Shown here: positions 47,380-58,635 of the stretch, one piece after another
How positions within the stretch are numbered: the stretch's first letter is position 1
Layout: each line of letters begins with the position of its first letter
Assembly: GCA_022376515.1 (NCBI GenBank)
Contig: WTXI01000015.1
Location: 496,001-560,000 of the forward strand
Source: Lactifluus volemus
Taxonomy: Eukaryota; Basidiomycota; Agaricomycetes; Russulales; Russulaceae
Length of the DNA: 64,000 nt
Reading direction: 5' to 3'
Notes under the pieces: generated by a model
What the model saw: only the letters and a program-made list of their open reading frames with translations
Databases searched by the model: none
What the model was told of the DNA's origin: nothing
Position numbers and translations under genes: made by a program

Positions 47380-50285
47380 TCAGCATCTCTCGAACACACG
47401 GTATAAATCTGGCAGGCTAGCAATCTGTACAACATCCCGTGTAAGAAGAGACTTTGGAGCAGTCAGGTAGCGCTTCATGGCTGGAAAGAGAACATGCTCG
47501 ATTTGCCACTTTTCTGATCCTTCTTCTTGCTGAGCGTTAGTGGTGTAGTCTCCACCAGCATTTTGCCCAGGAGACGACGGAGTGGCCAGCGGGCCAGGGC
47601 CAGGAACGTAAAAATACGCGAGCTCCCGCAAAAATGTATCAAAGCATTCCTGCTCACTGTTCCAGTTGACCTGTTTGTTTGCTGAGTATCCCATTCTAGT
47701 TGAGGAGGTGACAGCGTGCTCACCTGTGGCCCCAGTCGCATCAAGAACAGTGGAAGTTTATCCAGGTTGGGAGTAAAGTCGTGAATCAGTATAGGAAGGC
47801 TGTCCACCATTCCCTCCATGGTGATGCCTAGCGAGAAGTATTCTCTTAGCATATCCCTTCGAGAGATGAGGATATGTGTGATCGACTGTATGAAAATATA
47901 TGGGTAAATAGCTCAGAACCCCCGAAAGTTAGGCGAGGATATGATGTGAGGCATACTGACGTCGACGATCTGTGGTTTTGTTAACTTGCTCAGTTCGGTA
48001 TTCTGCTCCGCATCAACGGCTAAAGTGATCAGCGGACGTAGCGGAGCAGGTGGGTCCAACTTGACTCTCGGGAATTGCCGAATTGTCTGAGGCCGAGCTG
48101 ATAAAATAGCTCTTCTCTGATGAATCACCGCGGAGTTCAAAAACTAGACTCCTTCGAAGCCAGATTGGGGACACTTACGCCAACGCTCCATGATTGACTA
48201 GATACAATTTTGTCATGACTTGAACGACACTAAGCTCACGGACAAGGTCTACAACTCCAACGAAGACGTGCTTTTGAAGAATATCCGTTAGTTCTACGTA
48301 ATCTCGGTTAGCCATGTCCCCAAGGATCCGTGATGAGATGCTTCACACCCTTATGCTTGGCGTTTTTGACATTCTCCCTTAGAGCCAATACACTTGTCAG
48401 GTAGCAAATGGATTGCGGTATCTCCCTAGTCTTCCTCCTTTCCTTCACGGCATCTATGCCGTGACGAGCACCCGCATTGTCGCCCTCTCCGGACTGGGTG
48501 GGCGTGGGAAGAAACATCGAATCGAGCGTTCGATCCGCACCAGATGTTCGAACTTTGTGTTGCGACAGAATTTTCTTTGCAGCGGGGGCGCCGGATTGCG
48601 GAGTAGAAGAGGCAGTGTCGCTACCTGTGCTATTTTCACGGACTTTCTCCTTCCCTTTGACCGATTTACCGCTGTCCGATGTGGCAACACCCCCCGTAAG
48701 CAATGTCTGAGAGAGGATGGTTGATTGGTGCTGTGCACAAGACATGCGCAATACCAACCTGGTATTCGAACGTTCGTTCGCCGTGTTGAGCGAGCTTGGT
48801 CTGAATAGCGTCCGCTATACACTCTGTAATTGCTTCCTCTTCCAAAAAGTGAACTTCACGTTTGGTAGGATGCACATTAACGTCAACCGTTGTCGGGTCA
48901 AGTTGTATGCTGTGGAAATGTGTCGACTTATTATCAAATAGAAGGGAAGAGGGAATTACCTGAGGTAGATGAATGGCGAACAACCTTTGGGAAGAATGCC
49001 GGTGTAGCAGGCCTCCAGCGCTTTCTTGATACGTGAGGACTCTACGAGGCGATCTACAAATTGCGTTAGGTCTCCACAAGTATACGATCGAAGTTCTCAC
49101 TGTTGATAAACAACAAGAAGACAAACTTCTTTGTGTGATAGTTTGCATCGGTAAAGTGAGCCTGTGCTATCCAATTGCCGTCTTCATCGGACTTGCTACC
49201 TCCAGGTCCGCCATCGTCTGCATCGCGCTTTCTTTTTCCTTTTCGTGGAGCCGAAATGTCAGTGCTGAGCAAGTCCTTCGCTACTGCCTGACCATATAAC
49301 AAGCGGATTGCTTGTTTGGTGGTGGAAGAAGGAGTAGATATATCGGGGGCTGACACACCAACCTTGGAGAGCATGTCAGCGATATCCGGGGGCTGTACAA
49401 CACACAAAGAGCACCTTTTTACAGAGAAACGAGACACCAGCGTTGTGGATGGCATATTTTGTCACAACATCCAGGATGCGGGCATATTCCTCAGAGGAAC
49501 TCCGGAGAGCAGAGAGGCGGGCAGGTACGTTGTAGAACAAGTTCTCTACCTGAGTACGCGCTCGTTATCTACGACGGAAAGACAGATCATGGTAGCCACA
49601 CGCACCGTAACTATCGTCCCATCATTCCCAGCGCAAGGCTTGGGATCTGCACTCGAGCCTTTTTGAGCCGCCGTCATTTCCCCGTCTGCATATATTGCCC
49701 TAAGGAACTTATGAGAGAGCGAAGCGTCGGCATCAAATCATATGCGCACTTCCACGCACAGCTATCCTTCCTCGTCTTCGTAACAACGGTCAAATTGGCG
49801 ACATGTGATATGGAAGCTAACGCCTCTCCGCGGAAACCATAGGTGGTGAGATGAGACAGGTCGGAAAACTTGGATAGCTTTGAAGTCGTGAAACGGTGGG
49901 CAAGTATCGAAAGGTCTGATTTCTACACCACGGACGACGCAATGACTCTTGAGGGGCTGCACTAATCACAGAAGGCTAAGATATTCACCTTGATTCCGCA
50001 CCCGTTGTCTTGTATCTGAAGTAACTTCATACCTCCCTCCTTGACGGTGACGCGAATGGATGTAGCGCCTGCATCCAAACAGTTTTCGAGGAGCTCCTTG
50101 AGAGCAGAAGCCGGTCTATGGATAATCTCAAAGCCAAGTCAGAACCGATAAATGGCAAATGTAATGGAGGGGGCTACCTCGCCTGCTGCAATGCGGTTGA
50201 TGACTGAATCTTGTAGCCGGCGGATAGGTTTTGGCTCTGGTTGACTCTCGAGCGCGGTGATCACGGTGGATTCTAAATCGCCCAT
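47380..50285 (-). CDS. MLH1: DNA mismatch repair protein MLH1
   Basis: MutL homologue that dimerises with PMS1 (MutLalpha) or MLH3 and acts downstream of MutS proteins. ATG 50285 gives [14 protein letters not shown] and [16 protein letters not shown]. The GHKL ATPase motifs are intact: [14 protein letters not shown] with the catalytic Glu (about 50060-50100), [19 protein letters not shown], and [16 protein letters not shown] text (about 49530). The [14 protein letters not shown] region (about 48840) closes the N-terminal half. A disordered linker, 48400-48700, contains [16 protein letters not shown]. The C-terminal dimerisation domain ends [11 protein letters not shown], the invariant MLH1 C-terminus that completes the PMS1 endonuclease site. 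Roughly 12 short introns. The frames for all conserved parts are visible; linker exon borders are less sure. Confidence 0.95.
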
Positions 50286-51170
50286 GTGAATAAAGGTTGC
50301 ACGTCAACGCGTCAACGCGCCACTTTGACTACGGTGAAAGCGCGTTGATACTGTAAATGGCACATGCCACATCGACGAATGCTGCAACTTAATAGCCGTC
50401 CCTGACCCACCCCACCTTTTTCCCTTTCGCGTGTGTTGACGCCATCCCTTTACCCTCGCACCCCTCAGGCTCCTTCTCCCTGTTGCTGCCAGCTGCTGGC
50501 TTGCTCCCCCCTCAGGCTGTGGTTTTAGGTTCACTTGTTATCCTGGAATCTGAACATATGGCCCAGGATTCCACATTCAAGCATATACTGTATGATCTTC
50601 CTCTCTCTCCCTGCTTGTCTTCCTGGCTTGCTTCCCATGAGCCTTATCTGAGTCACCCCTCTCTGACCACATCCTCTTGCATGGGTTCTAGTACCTTTCT
50701 GACTTGGCAGACCCTCATATTCCCATGCATTGATATACACTGCCCAGTGTATATCAGTGCACAGGAATAGAATGGTCCACCATGTTGGAAAGGTACTAGT
50801 GACTGCCCAACATTGGAATTGCAAGTGCCTTCCATTCCAGATCCATCTAGCAGAAAGTCTGGCTGCCAACATGTACAACAACTTCACCAAGGCCTTGTGC
50901 ATCTACTCATCGACAACTTTCATCTTGCTTTTCTGCCTATGATCACTTTCTACATAGCATTCGTGTCCGAGATATGCTTGTCCAAAGATATATATATATA
51001 TACACTAGCAGACAAGGTTCTTGTCCCGGTAATTATACCCTGGTGGTCATACCGTATGGTGTGCTAGTGGTTGCAGGTAACATTACTAGCCCAAAGTATA
51101 AATCCATGAGCAGTCGTCGAGTTATAAATGGTTTCTTCCATATTTCACGCAAAAACCAAGTTTTGAAACT
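50286..51170. other. Intergenic upstream of MLH1, mostly CpG-poor repeat
   Basis: Apart from the CpG-free element described separately (50459-50910), this holds a short TA run (about 50989-51002) and no gene I can support. The many short frames on both strands come from the palindromic element. Confidence 0.5.
50459..50910. repeat. CpG-free element with a large imperfect palindrome
   Basis: About 450 bases without any CG dinucleotide in an otherwise CpG-rich neighbourhood. Its centre is an inverted repeat: arms CTAGTACCTTTC...GATATACACTG (50688-50742) and the reverse complement CAGTGTATATC...GAAAGGTACTAG (50745-50800), about 55 bases each and roughly 75-80% matched, with the centre CACTGCCCAGTG. 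As a result, both strands carry a similar open frame (FLTWQTLIFPCIDIHC and FPTWWTILFLCTDIHW). This resembles a degenerate foldback or MITE-like element that has lost CpG through methylation. Confidence 0.6.
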
Positions 51171-51935
51171 TCAAAATAAAACGCGCCATGCCTTGCGAAT
51201 GCCAGTAATGTCCCACGGCTTGGGTTTAGTATGTTCCATCCAATCTTGCCAGTCATGTTCTAGCTCGTGAGAATACTTCATCATTTGGGAAAATTCTCAG
51301 TCGAGCAGGCCCAGGATGTGGCCGTTTGCATCGACCATGATGTTCCGTGGGCCGATGTAACCGTGCGTAAAGACAGATGTATCTGATTGTGGGAGCAGGT
51401 CGGGAAGCCTCGTACCGTCACGGTACGTGAGTCCATGGTGGGCAACGTAACGTTCATAGATGCGGTCGCGAAAAGTCTTGTCATCGAGGAATGGTGGAGC
51501 CCTATCAGAATTGCTGCCGAGCAGCGGATCGCGACTGGGAGAACCATCGGCGGTGCAATCGAAATCGGTGCTTAGATGTTCAGGACGCGTAGATGGTACG
51601 GATCCCAAATGTCTTAGCAAATGCGTCCTTTCACCATATCGTACAAACTCGGCCCACGCGGTCCTTCCAGGAACGAAGCTCATATACAGCTCGCCCGAAT
51701 CGGCAATGGCCTCTGAGACCCTCTCTACACTCATATCATAGGATGAGCTGTAAATATCAGGAATCGGTATGCTTGGGGCATGTTTCTTGACGAAGCGCAT
51801 TGCTATCTCCTCGCAAGGCCGGACTTTTCCTCCCCATTTGACTAGAACATCGGGCTGGATCAGCTCCACAGTGCATCCTGGCTGCCATGCAAGCTGGCGT
51901 TCTCTGAAATCTAAATCATCTGCAAGATGTTAACA
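51171..51935 (-). CDS. Aminoglycoside phosphotransferase-fold (APH) protein
   Basis: Member of the large fungal APH/choline-kinase-like family; substrate unknown. Visible: ELIQPDVLVKWGGKVRPCEE (nucleotide-binding lobe), AMRFVKKHAPSIPIPDIYSS, ELYMSFVPGRTAWAEF, the catalytic loop FTHGYIGPRNIMVDANG, ILGLLD, and a C-terminal helical end (HDWQDWMEHTKPKPWDITGI) stopping at 51171. An apparent stop after LLD is explained by two lost G bases (near 51298 and 51282) that restore the family pattern DWENFPKWM, so I do not call a pseudogene. In the catalytic loop the usual HGD is HGY, so the catalytic base Asp is missing. The 5' exon is unclear; coding is visible from about 51935 leftward. Confidence 0.7.
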
Positions 51936-52528
51936 GAGAAATCAGTCAGAAATTTGGAGGCCTTTCCATGCATGGCGTTCTGGCCATATTTCTAGGGGTC
52001 TGGGAGGGAGAAAAGATAGGAAGTGCGCGCACCTTTTTAGTCAGCAAACCTACGTGTTCGAAGTTCTAAAAGTTGATTACACTGGAGTGAATGTCGACCT
52101 TACGACCCCACCGCATACCATCCAAATAAGTAAAGTATTGTCTGCCGTGACGTGTTTCGTCTTCGACGACATATCAGTCATTTGCTCAATGATTGATGGG
52201 GAGAAGGATTTGAATCATTTGATGAAGACGTGCCAGTGGGACTTTGTGATGAGGCTTAAGTGGCAAATACGCAATGTAAGTATTGTGCCAGTTATCCATC
52301 CCACTTTTTCTGGGTGTGGAACATGGTAAGTTTATGGTGGCAAAGTGTAAAAGACGTAGACGTGTAGTACCGGCGGTTACGAAACGGCTTGCTAGATCTC
52401 AAGCACGTGATCGTTATCGCGCACGTCCGAATGAACCGTCATCATTTGCGATCAATGTAACCTCCGCCTCGGTCGCGAACTTGCCAATCGCTTCCCAGCC
52501 GCCCATATTGTCTCTTGCTTCGACCATC
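51936..52528. other. Region between APH-fold and CBS-domain genes
   Basis: Should hold the 5' part of the APH-fold gene (not resolved) and the CBS-gene promoter. A 91-codon frame at 52054-52329 has no recognisable motif. A basic stretch KCKRRRRVVPAVTKR (about 52335-52380) is out of context. Confidence 0.4.
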
Positions 52529-53379
52529 ATGACCACCGCAGAGCCTTCTTCTCATACACTCAACGCATCTGTGCTCCCATCATCACCAGACAAATATCGC
52601 GGCGCAGTAGTGGAGGTATGTATGTCATTGTCACAATATACGAGAGCCATGCGCCCCAAACACAATTTTTTATCTCGGCTCAACAACAAACCTGCATTTT
52701 TGTTCTCCTTTTAGGATTTACAATTGCCGCCCGCATTTTCTTTACCTAGAACGGAGCTTATTTCGCATGCGATAGAACTCGCCTATGACCGCGATTTTTC
52801 CCACATACCGTACGTATGACAACATCAACATTCCTCATACTTAGCGCCGTCAAACACGAACGTTTTTTTTTTTTCGAAATTAGGGTCCTTGGCAAGCGCC
52901 GTAAGCCATTGGGTTACATTGAAGTTGCAACTCTAAAGAAAAAGTGGGAGGCCGGCGAGGTGAACCCGGTGAGCGTCTAAGCGCCTGAATTCTGGTTCAT
53001 CCCAGAAACCCCCCTCCCAAACTCAACGTCCATTTCTAGACAGACAAAATCTCGTCCTGCATGACCAAATTCAATCGTTCGCCCGAGACAAATCCGTACA
53101 CGACTATCACGCCAGACACCCCTCTACCGAACTAGAGGGCTTCTTGATGAACCACATTTTCGCGCTCAGTATGTAGCTTTTTGTGTTTCATGTTTTTTTT
53201 TTTGGGGGGGGAAGAATGACGGAATATCTAGTCACGGATTACGAACGCAAGTTTGTCCTTGGTGTAGCGACATCTCAAGATCTAGAGGTAGGACTTTACT
53301 TTGTTCGCATTAGTGATTATTTGACCTCTGACCCGAGCTCGTTTTATAATAGGCATTCGTCTCACGGCGTGGCACTTAG
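52529..53379 (+). CDS. CBS-domain protein
   Basis: Small protein built almost wholly of a CBS-domain pair (Bateman module), which usually senses adenine nucleotides. Start MTTAEPSSHTLNASVLPSSP, then DLQLPPAFSLPRTELISHAI, YDRDFSHIPVLGKRRKPLGY (first CBS repeat), then NPTDKISSCMTKFNRSPETN, NPYTTITPDTPLPELEGFL and ITDYERKFVLGVATSQDLE (second repeat), ending AFVSRRGT at TAG 53377-53379. Introns are at about 52617-52714, 52812-52884, 52970-53038, 53171-53229 and 53289-53352. About 190 residues, typical for lone fungal CBS proteins. A lost G near 53129 causes an apparent stop. No fused catalytic domain was found. Confidence 0.85.
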
Positions 53380-53671
53380 TCTCTTCGTCTCAGGTCTATA
53401 TCATCATTTTTGTTGGTCTAATTATCTAGTGATGTCGAAAGTTTGGGGTGATATGAGTCAATGAAAAAGTCATAATAGCCGCGTGGATTGCCTGAAAGGA
53501 CATCTATGAGCTATTTATCTGTACATGGTTTATACAATGGCAAAACTCCTCGCAGGTCACCTCACCAGCTAATTTACATACGAAAAAAGGGTTGGTTCTT
53601 AGGGATTATAGTTGATAGTACGGATATATGAGAGGGAAGCGTATACATGGACTGGAGAAATTGAATGCACG
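53380..53671. other. Intergenic between convergent genes
   Basis: Nearly 300 bases between the CBS-domain and 7TM genes; no gene seen. Confidence 0.4.
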
Positions 53672-55732
53672 CTATGGGTAGGGTGGAGACAACATTGGAT
53701 TGCGACCACCAGGGAGATGACCTTGAAGAAATTTCAGGAACACCGTTATGGTCAAGAATTGAGGTACAGACGAACCAAAAATAATGGCTGGACACCAGGC
53801 GACCAAAAGAATTGCGATCTGCTGCGTTCCAAACGGTGTGGGGGACTTTGAACCTCTAGCCAAGTCGATAAACGTACTTAGCGAGGCAAGAATAAGAATG
53901 AAAAAGAAAGTCCTGCAAAAACATCAAAATATTTTTCTGCGTAGACATATAAACGCGACGCACAGCTGGAAAACGACCATGCGCCCGATGGTTGGGTCAA
54001 GGCCTGGCGGACGACCAATAGAAGGACGAGGAGCCGATCCTGAGAGGAGGTCATTTGCGCTCGTGCAATGGGGGTAAAAAGCGATACTCACGATAGAACT
54101 CTCTGACCGGCTTCAGAGGTGGTGGTTCTGTCTCTTGGTCTACCGACACTGTAGCCTTGGGTTCACTGACGAATTTATGCTCACTCTTCATTACGCTGGC
54201 TCTCTCCGCCTCATCAACCTCTGGTAGTCTCTCCAGCACAGGCTCAGTGTACATGATGCTCGGGAACGGGCCAATGACATGCCCCGCAGCGCGATCCTCC
54301 TCGAGCCGCGCACGGACGTATTCCGGCGAAAGCTCGAGGCTTGGACGCAGGGAATTGGTAGGTGACCGTGTAGGGAGGTGGAATCCTGGCATCTTCTCGC
54401 CAACCTCGAGCGAAATTGGAACACGAGAAGGCGAAGCTGGTGACGTGGGGCGTTCATCGGAGTGACTCGAATGGGGATCATAAGCTGAAGAAAGACTCGA
54501 CTCCCCTGCGGCATCGGGTTTACCTTGATGACGGTTAGGACAGGGAATAGAAGTTGATGCAAATACAATTGGGGAAGGGGTTTTACTGCGGTCCATGGCG
54601 AGAGAAGGCACACTATTGTTCGACGGAGTTGGGGAAGGTGGAGATGGGTGAGCAGAAGGGATGATCAATGGAGAAAGAGCTGGTAGCTCGATTGGGAGAA
54701 GTTGAATGCTGGAAGACACGGTCTCAATAGTTTCTCGCGTAAAAGGGAGCGAGGTACGAGAGGAAAATGATCGATCGAGTTGGACATCCAACCTCATGCT
54801 CGGCTGATCATCCAGGGACTGCGGAGGGAGCTTATCGGATATAACACTCATTGGCGAGCTAAATGACCCTCCAGGCGTGCGCATTCGGGGACCGCGGTTA
54901 CAAATCAGTTGGCCCTGATGATGGTCATTCTGAGAGCGGAGTTGGCGTAATCGAGCGCGCATATCAAGGATTCGGAAGCCAGTTAGAATGGAAAGGATGA
55001 AGCAGGGAGTAAATAAGAGTATGGGAGCACCGGCATAGCCCAAAAGACGAGGCCTAGCCAAATGCTGGTGAGCTAAATAACGAACGGGTGGACAGCTGAC
55101 GCACCATAGGGGAGAAGTGTTATCGCAGTACATGTCATCCGTCCGGTGGACGGAATGCGTCTTGAGAAGGGCAACCAAATGCGCGGTGCAAGCCAGCACT
55201 GGGAAGACGATAACGAATAAGAAGTAGCTCTACGCCATAACAGCGCGCTAGAAGGGGCATGAGAAATTTTCACGGTTACCACACCAAAAAAAAAAACTCA
55301 CGATGCTGAGGCTTGTATCGAACGGTAAGGCTTGAACACGGTTAGATAGGAGGCCCAAGTAAAGCATCCGCATACACCAGTGAGAACGTAGAAGGAGAGA
55401 GCCATGACCACGGTTTGTGTGACGCAAAATCCATAGGGCATTTTGGAAGGGGTCATTTTCCAAATCATACCTAGTGGATTGGGTGTCAGCGTGAGAAGAA
55501 GGAATGATTGAAAGACGTGCCTAGGCCAAAGATGATCTCAAGGAGGGTGACTGCGAGACAGTAAAGAACGGAGGCCCAGTAGGTGCCGATTGCTGAGGCA
55601 AAAGGAATGAACGATAACCATGTTGCTGGGATACCTGTGGGAAAAGTGAGTGAGTGAGAAAGAGAGGAACGGATGAAACGGACCGAGAAGGGCAAAGACG
55701 AGCCAGACGACCTTGAGGGAGAAGGGAACCAT
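53672..55732 (-). CDS. Orphan seven-transmembrane protein, GPCR-like
   Basis: Predicted 7TM protein of a basidiomycete family without known ligand. TM1 begins at the N-terminus (VVWLVFALLGIPATWLSF), TM2 YWASVLYCLAVTLLEIIFG, TM3 FCVTQTVVMALSFYVLTG, TM4 YFLFVIVFPVLACTAHLVAL, an extracellular loop with Cys (DDMYCDNTSPLWCVSC), TM5 LGYAGAPILLFTPCFILSIL, then a very long loop of about 250 residues rich in Ser and Pro (54110-54950). TM6 and TM7 lie in the last small exons (MVVFQLTFFFILILASLSTF and TQQIAILLVAWCPAIIFG), reached only by splicing GTGAGT near 54104 and two further introns. Stop at 53672. The long third inner loop suggests regulation by phosphorylation; that is inference. Confidence 0.8.
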
Positions 55733-55901
55733 TCTCAAGGCTGACAGACATTAGAGAACCCCCAAGAGTGTTGGAGGGGTAGAAAAGAGGGAAAAGAGCG
55801 CGCGCGGAAGGTGGATGGGATCAAATGAAGAAAAAAAAAAAACATGAGATAGAAATGATTTTGATGGAGTGGTGTACCTGGTGTCGCGATCTCGGATCAG
55901 T

Positions 55902-57252
55902 TTACAGTAATATGCCATCTAATTCCCTCGCCGGCCAATTTGTAACCTCTTGTTCAGGTTCCTCCATTGGCCTTGGCTCCACTTTTCTTCCCATCACTGA
56001 TCTACGAATGGTTCCTTCCCACTTTTGAAACCATTGTCCCTCTCTCTCTCCAATTAAAACCCTCTGTCCGTCGTACTTTCCGATCACTCCGCCGTCTGAC
56101 ACGAGCTCCCAACGCTTAAGCGGATACGCTCCGCCACCAACCGCCCATCGACCTCCACCACGTGAATGGTAATGTTGGAATAACCAAATAAAGGGATAGA
56201 TTAGAGTGATCACAAGAATGAATCTGAGCCATGGATTTGAAATGGCCCGTGATATGACCGTATCTGGTCTTACAATCACACTTTTGTGCCCCAACTTGAA
56301 GTCAACTTGGACGTGATCGCCGCGATAATTCGTCGAATTGATTGCCGCTCGCACGGCCGCCTCAAGTTTGTCAATGTCCCAACCGTAAACGATCTGCTCG
56401 ATCACGACGGTCCCTTCGGCAGCCGCACTTGTTTCAACCAAAGGGGGTAAAACGTACCTTTTCATACACAAACTCTTTCAATATCTTCCGACTCTGACAG
56501 TAATCGTCTGCCCATTGGCGCAAAGTCCAAGACGACTTGAGTACAGAGGCGCTACTTGGCTCACTTTGAGGTCCCACCCATGGCGGCAATCCGCGCTTTT
56601 GACGCTCCACTAGCCAAGATTTGAACGCCTTCTTCGTTTGACGGTCTGCCTTGATGGCCCCTCCAGGGGGCCCCACTTCTCTGTCATGTGGCCCCTGTAA
56701 GCGGGTACTTCATCTCCGACGGTCCATTGCGTCGCACTTGGTGGGACTGGATGTTCGATCATGAAATCAAAGTCGGTGACTGTTTCGGTATAGTGTTCCG
56801 TATCAGTGTACTTCCGACCCCGTGAATCTGTCCTGTCGACCAAACGCGTGTGGGTTTCATCGTGGGTGCCGCGGCAATGGATGCGGAAAGTCGGAGGCGT
56901 CTCGGCCTGCGAAAGCAAAAAGCGATAGAGCGCTTCACCTGTGTGTGAGGGCAAATCAAGGATGTGATGAACAGCATAAACGATGATACGCACCATCCTC
57001 ATTTAGATGGCGATCATGGGAAATGATGTCGCCATTTTTGGACACCCAGTGTTCTGCATTGTAAGGCGTGAACTCGGGAGGTTCCTCCCCTCCAACAGGA
57101 AAGATGTCAATAATATTATCCAAGTCAACCACCACATGGCCGGCGCTTTCTTCAAAGGATGGAGGTGGGACTCCCGAGGGACCAGCTTCACTATCATTAG
57201 CTGAGGAAGGTGTATGTTCGGAAGAATCCTTGTTCTTGTGTACAAGTGTCAT
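55902..57252 (-). CDS. Conserved fungal membrane protein of unknown function
   Basis: Unnamed family that I recall as conserved in Asco- and Basidiomycota; no function is assigned. ATG 57252 gives MTLVHKNKDSSEHTPSSAND, then PPPSFEESAGHVVVDLDNII (a PPxY-like motif written PPSFEES). Then VHHILDLPSHTGEALYRFLL, PPTFRIHCRGTHDETHTRLV and TETVTDFDFMIEHPV form a beta-rich domain. A segment KKAFKSWLVERQKRGLPPWV follows. One clear membrane span, PWLRFILVITLIYPFIWLFQ (about 56180-56230), is followed by a C-terminal tail ending WPARELDGILL at 55902. Four or more introns. Start chosen as the first Met of the acidic N-terminus. Confidence 0.75.
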
Positions 57253-57714
57253 GGTAGTCAATTGTAAGGTACAAGCTGGGCAAGGGCGGCTGTGACGCAC
57301 GCATGTGTGCAGCGGTGGCGGCGGCACCGCGGCCAACGCAGCGCTTAGCGGTTGGCATGAAATTACATCAAGGTACAGTGGCACAGTACATGACTCCATT
57401 CAACACTTGGCCAGGTTACATCGGCACGAATGATCTATCAGATAAACTGCCCTTCATCTCAACAATATATACTAGATTAGGTTATTCCCCCGTTGCGACG
57501 TAGACTCTCCGATGCCCGAGCTAGCGCGATGTGAGTCAGAAAGAGTCAGCCCTAACGGAGTCAGTCGAGCTCACTGCCATGACTCACAGCATTGCCGATG
57601 CCTTTCCGCCAGTATAAAGATAACTTCTGGAAACGGACAAGAGTCATCACTCGAAGGAGCTTCTAAGCACCTAGTAACCCCCACATCGCACTTTTCACCT
57701 CCATAACAACAACA
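57253..57714. other. Divergent intergenic region
   Basis: About 460 bases between two divergent genes; no gene or strong motif seen. Confidence 0.4.
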
Positions 57715-58408
57715 ATGCCGCACCTTCATTCTCACCGACAGACCAACACTGGCACCACACGGACCATGTCCAAACCTACAACACCCGCAGCCCTCCCAAC
57801 CTTCGCAAACTCGCCAACAAACAACGTCGCCAAGCAGGCAGAGAGGTAAATAAAAAAAAACAGCGTTCTTCATTTACAACACGCTAAAAAAAAACTCGGG
57901 TTCACAGCGACACGACGAACGCAAAGCGCAACTCAAGGCGCACGAAGAACGCCGGGTCTATTGGCGCATCGATCATAGTTGGTTGCGGCAGGAGAAGCGT
58001 CGCGATAGCCGCACCTGCGGTCTGAAAGGATGGAACTTGGAAAACGTCAACGCGTTTGCTTCGCACGTCCGTAGCGGCAGCGGCGGCAACAACAACAGTG
58101 ATACCGACTTGGAGGATGAGGAGGATGAGGATTCGTGCCCTGTCTGCGGAGAAGTTAGCGACGACGACGACGACGTGTCCACAACTGCACGATCCACAAT
58201 GACCTCTGGTGCGACGTTACTCGCGATGGCACGACCTGTCAAGAGTCGTCACTCACCTTTGGCTATCACGGACGGGGAAGCGTTCGAGGTTGTAGAGATT
58301 GACGGTCGTCTCGTGGCGCTCGATGAAGACGGCTGGGAGATCCTGCCAGATGAGAATGGCGAGGTTTCGCTTTTATACTCTGACATCGTACGCGGCAGCG
58401 TGCGTTAA
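57715..58408 (+). CDS. Uncharacterised small protein
   Basis: Not recognised. ATG 57715 opens MPHLHSHRQTNTGTTRTM...; a GTAAAT donor near 57847 and an acceptor near 57908 remove a short intron. The second exon reads HDERKAQLKAHEERRVYWRI, WLRQEKRRDSRTCGLKGW, then an acidic Gly/Asn/Asp/Glu stretch with DSCPVCGEV (one CxxC), and a C-terminal half GEAFEVVEIDGRLVALDEDG with EILPDENGEVSLL. The join between the two exons leaves the frame one base off, so a lost base or a different acceptor must be assumed. The C-terminal repeat-like beta text is the best sign it is real. Confidence 0.55.
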
Positions 58409-58635
58409 GTCCGAGGTTACCTGTTAGTAGATAATTTTATAGGCCAAGAGAAGGGAGAGAAAGAGGGTGGAGGGGGGCGGAACGCCCTAGTTGGGCCGGG
58501 TTCGCTGGACGATGTCGACAACTGAGTAATATTGGGTAGAGGAAACACCATCACTAGAATTCACGTTGATACCCTACACACACAATCAATGACATCTGGT
58601 ATATGCACAACCATTTTAGATTCAACTAGTCAGAT

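Noticed and set aside
50483..50902. Similar open frames on both strands near 50.7 kb
   Set aside because: They arise from an inverted repeat, not from two genes.
51171..51935. APH-fold gene as a pseudogene (in-frame TGA)
   Set aside because: Two lost G bases restore the exact family pattern, matching the error type seen across the window.
52054..52329. 91-codon plus frame upstream of the CBS gene
   Set aside because: No motif and no join to the CBS gene that keeps frame.
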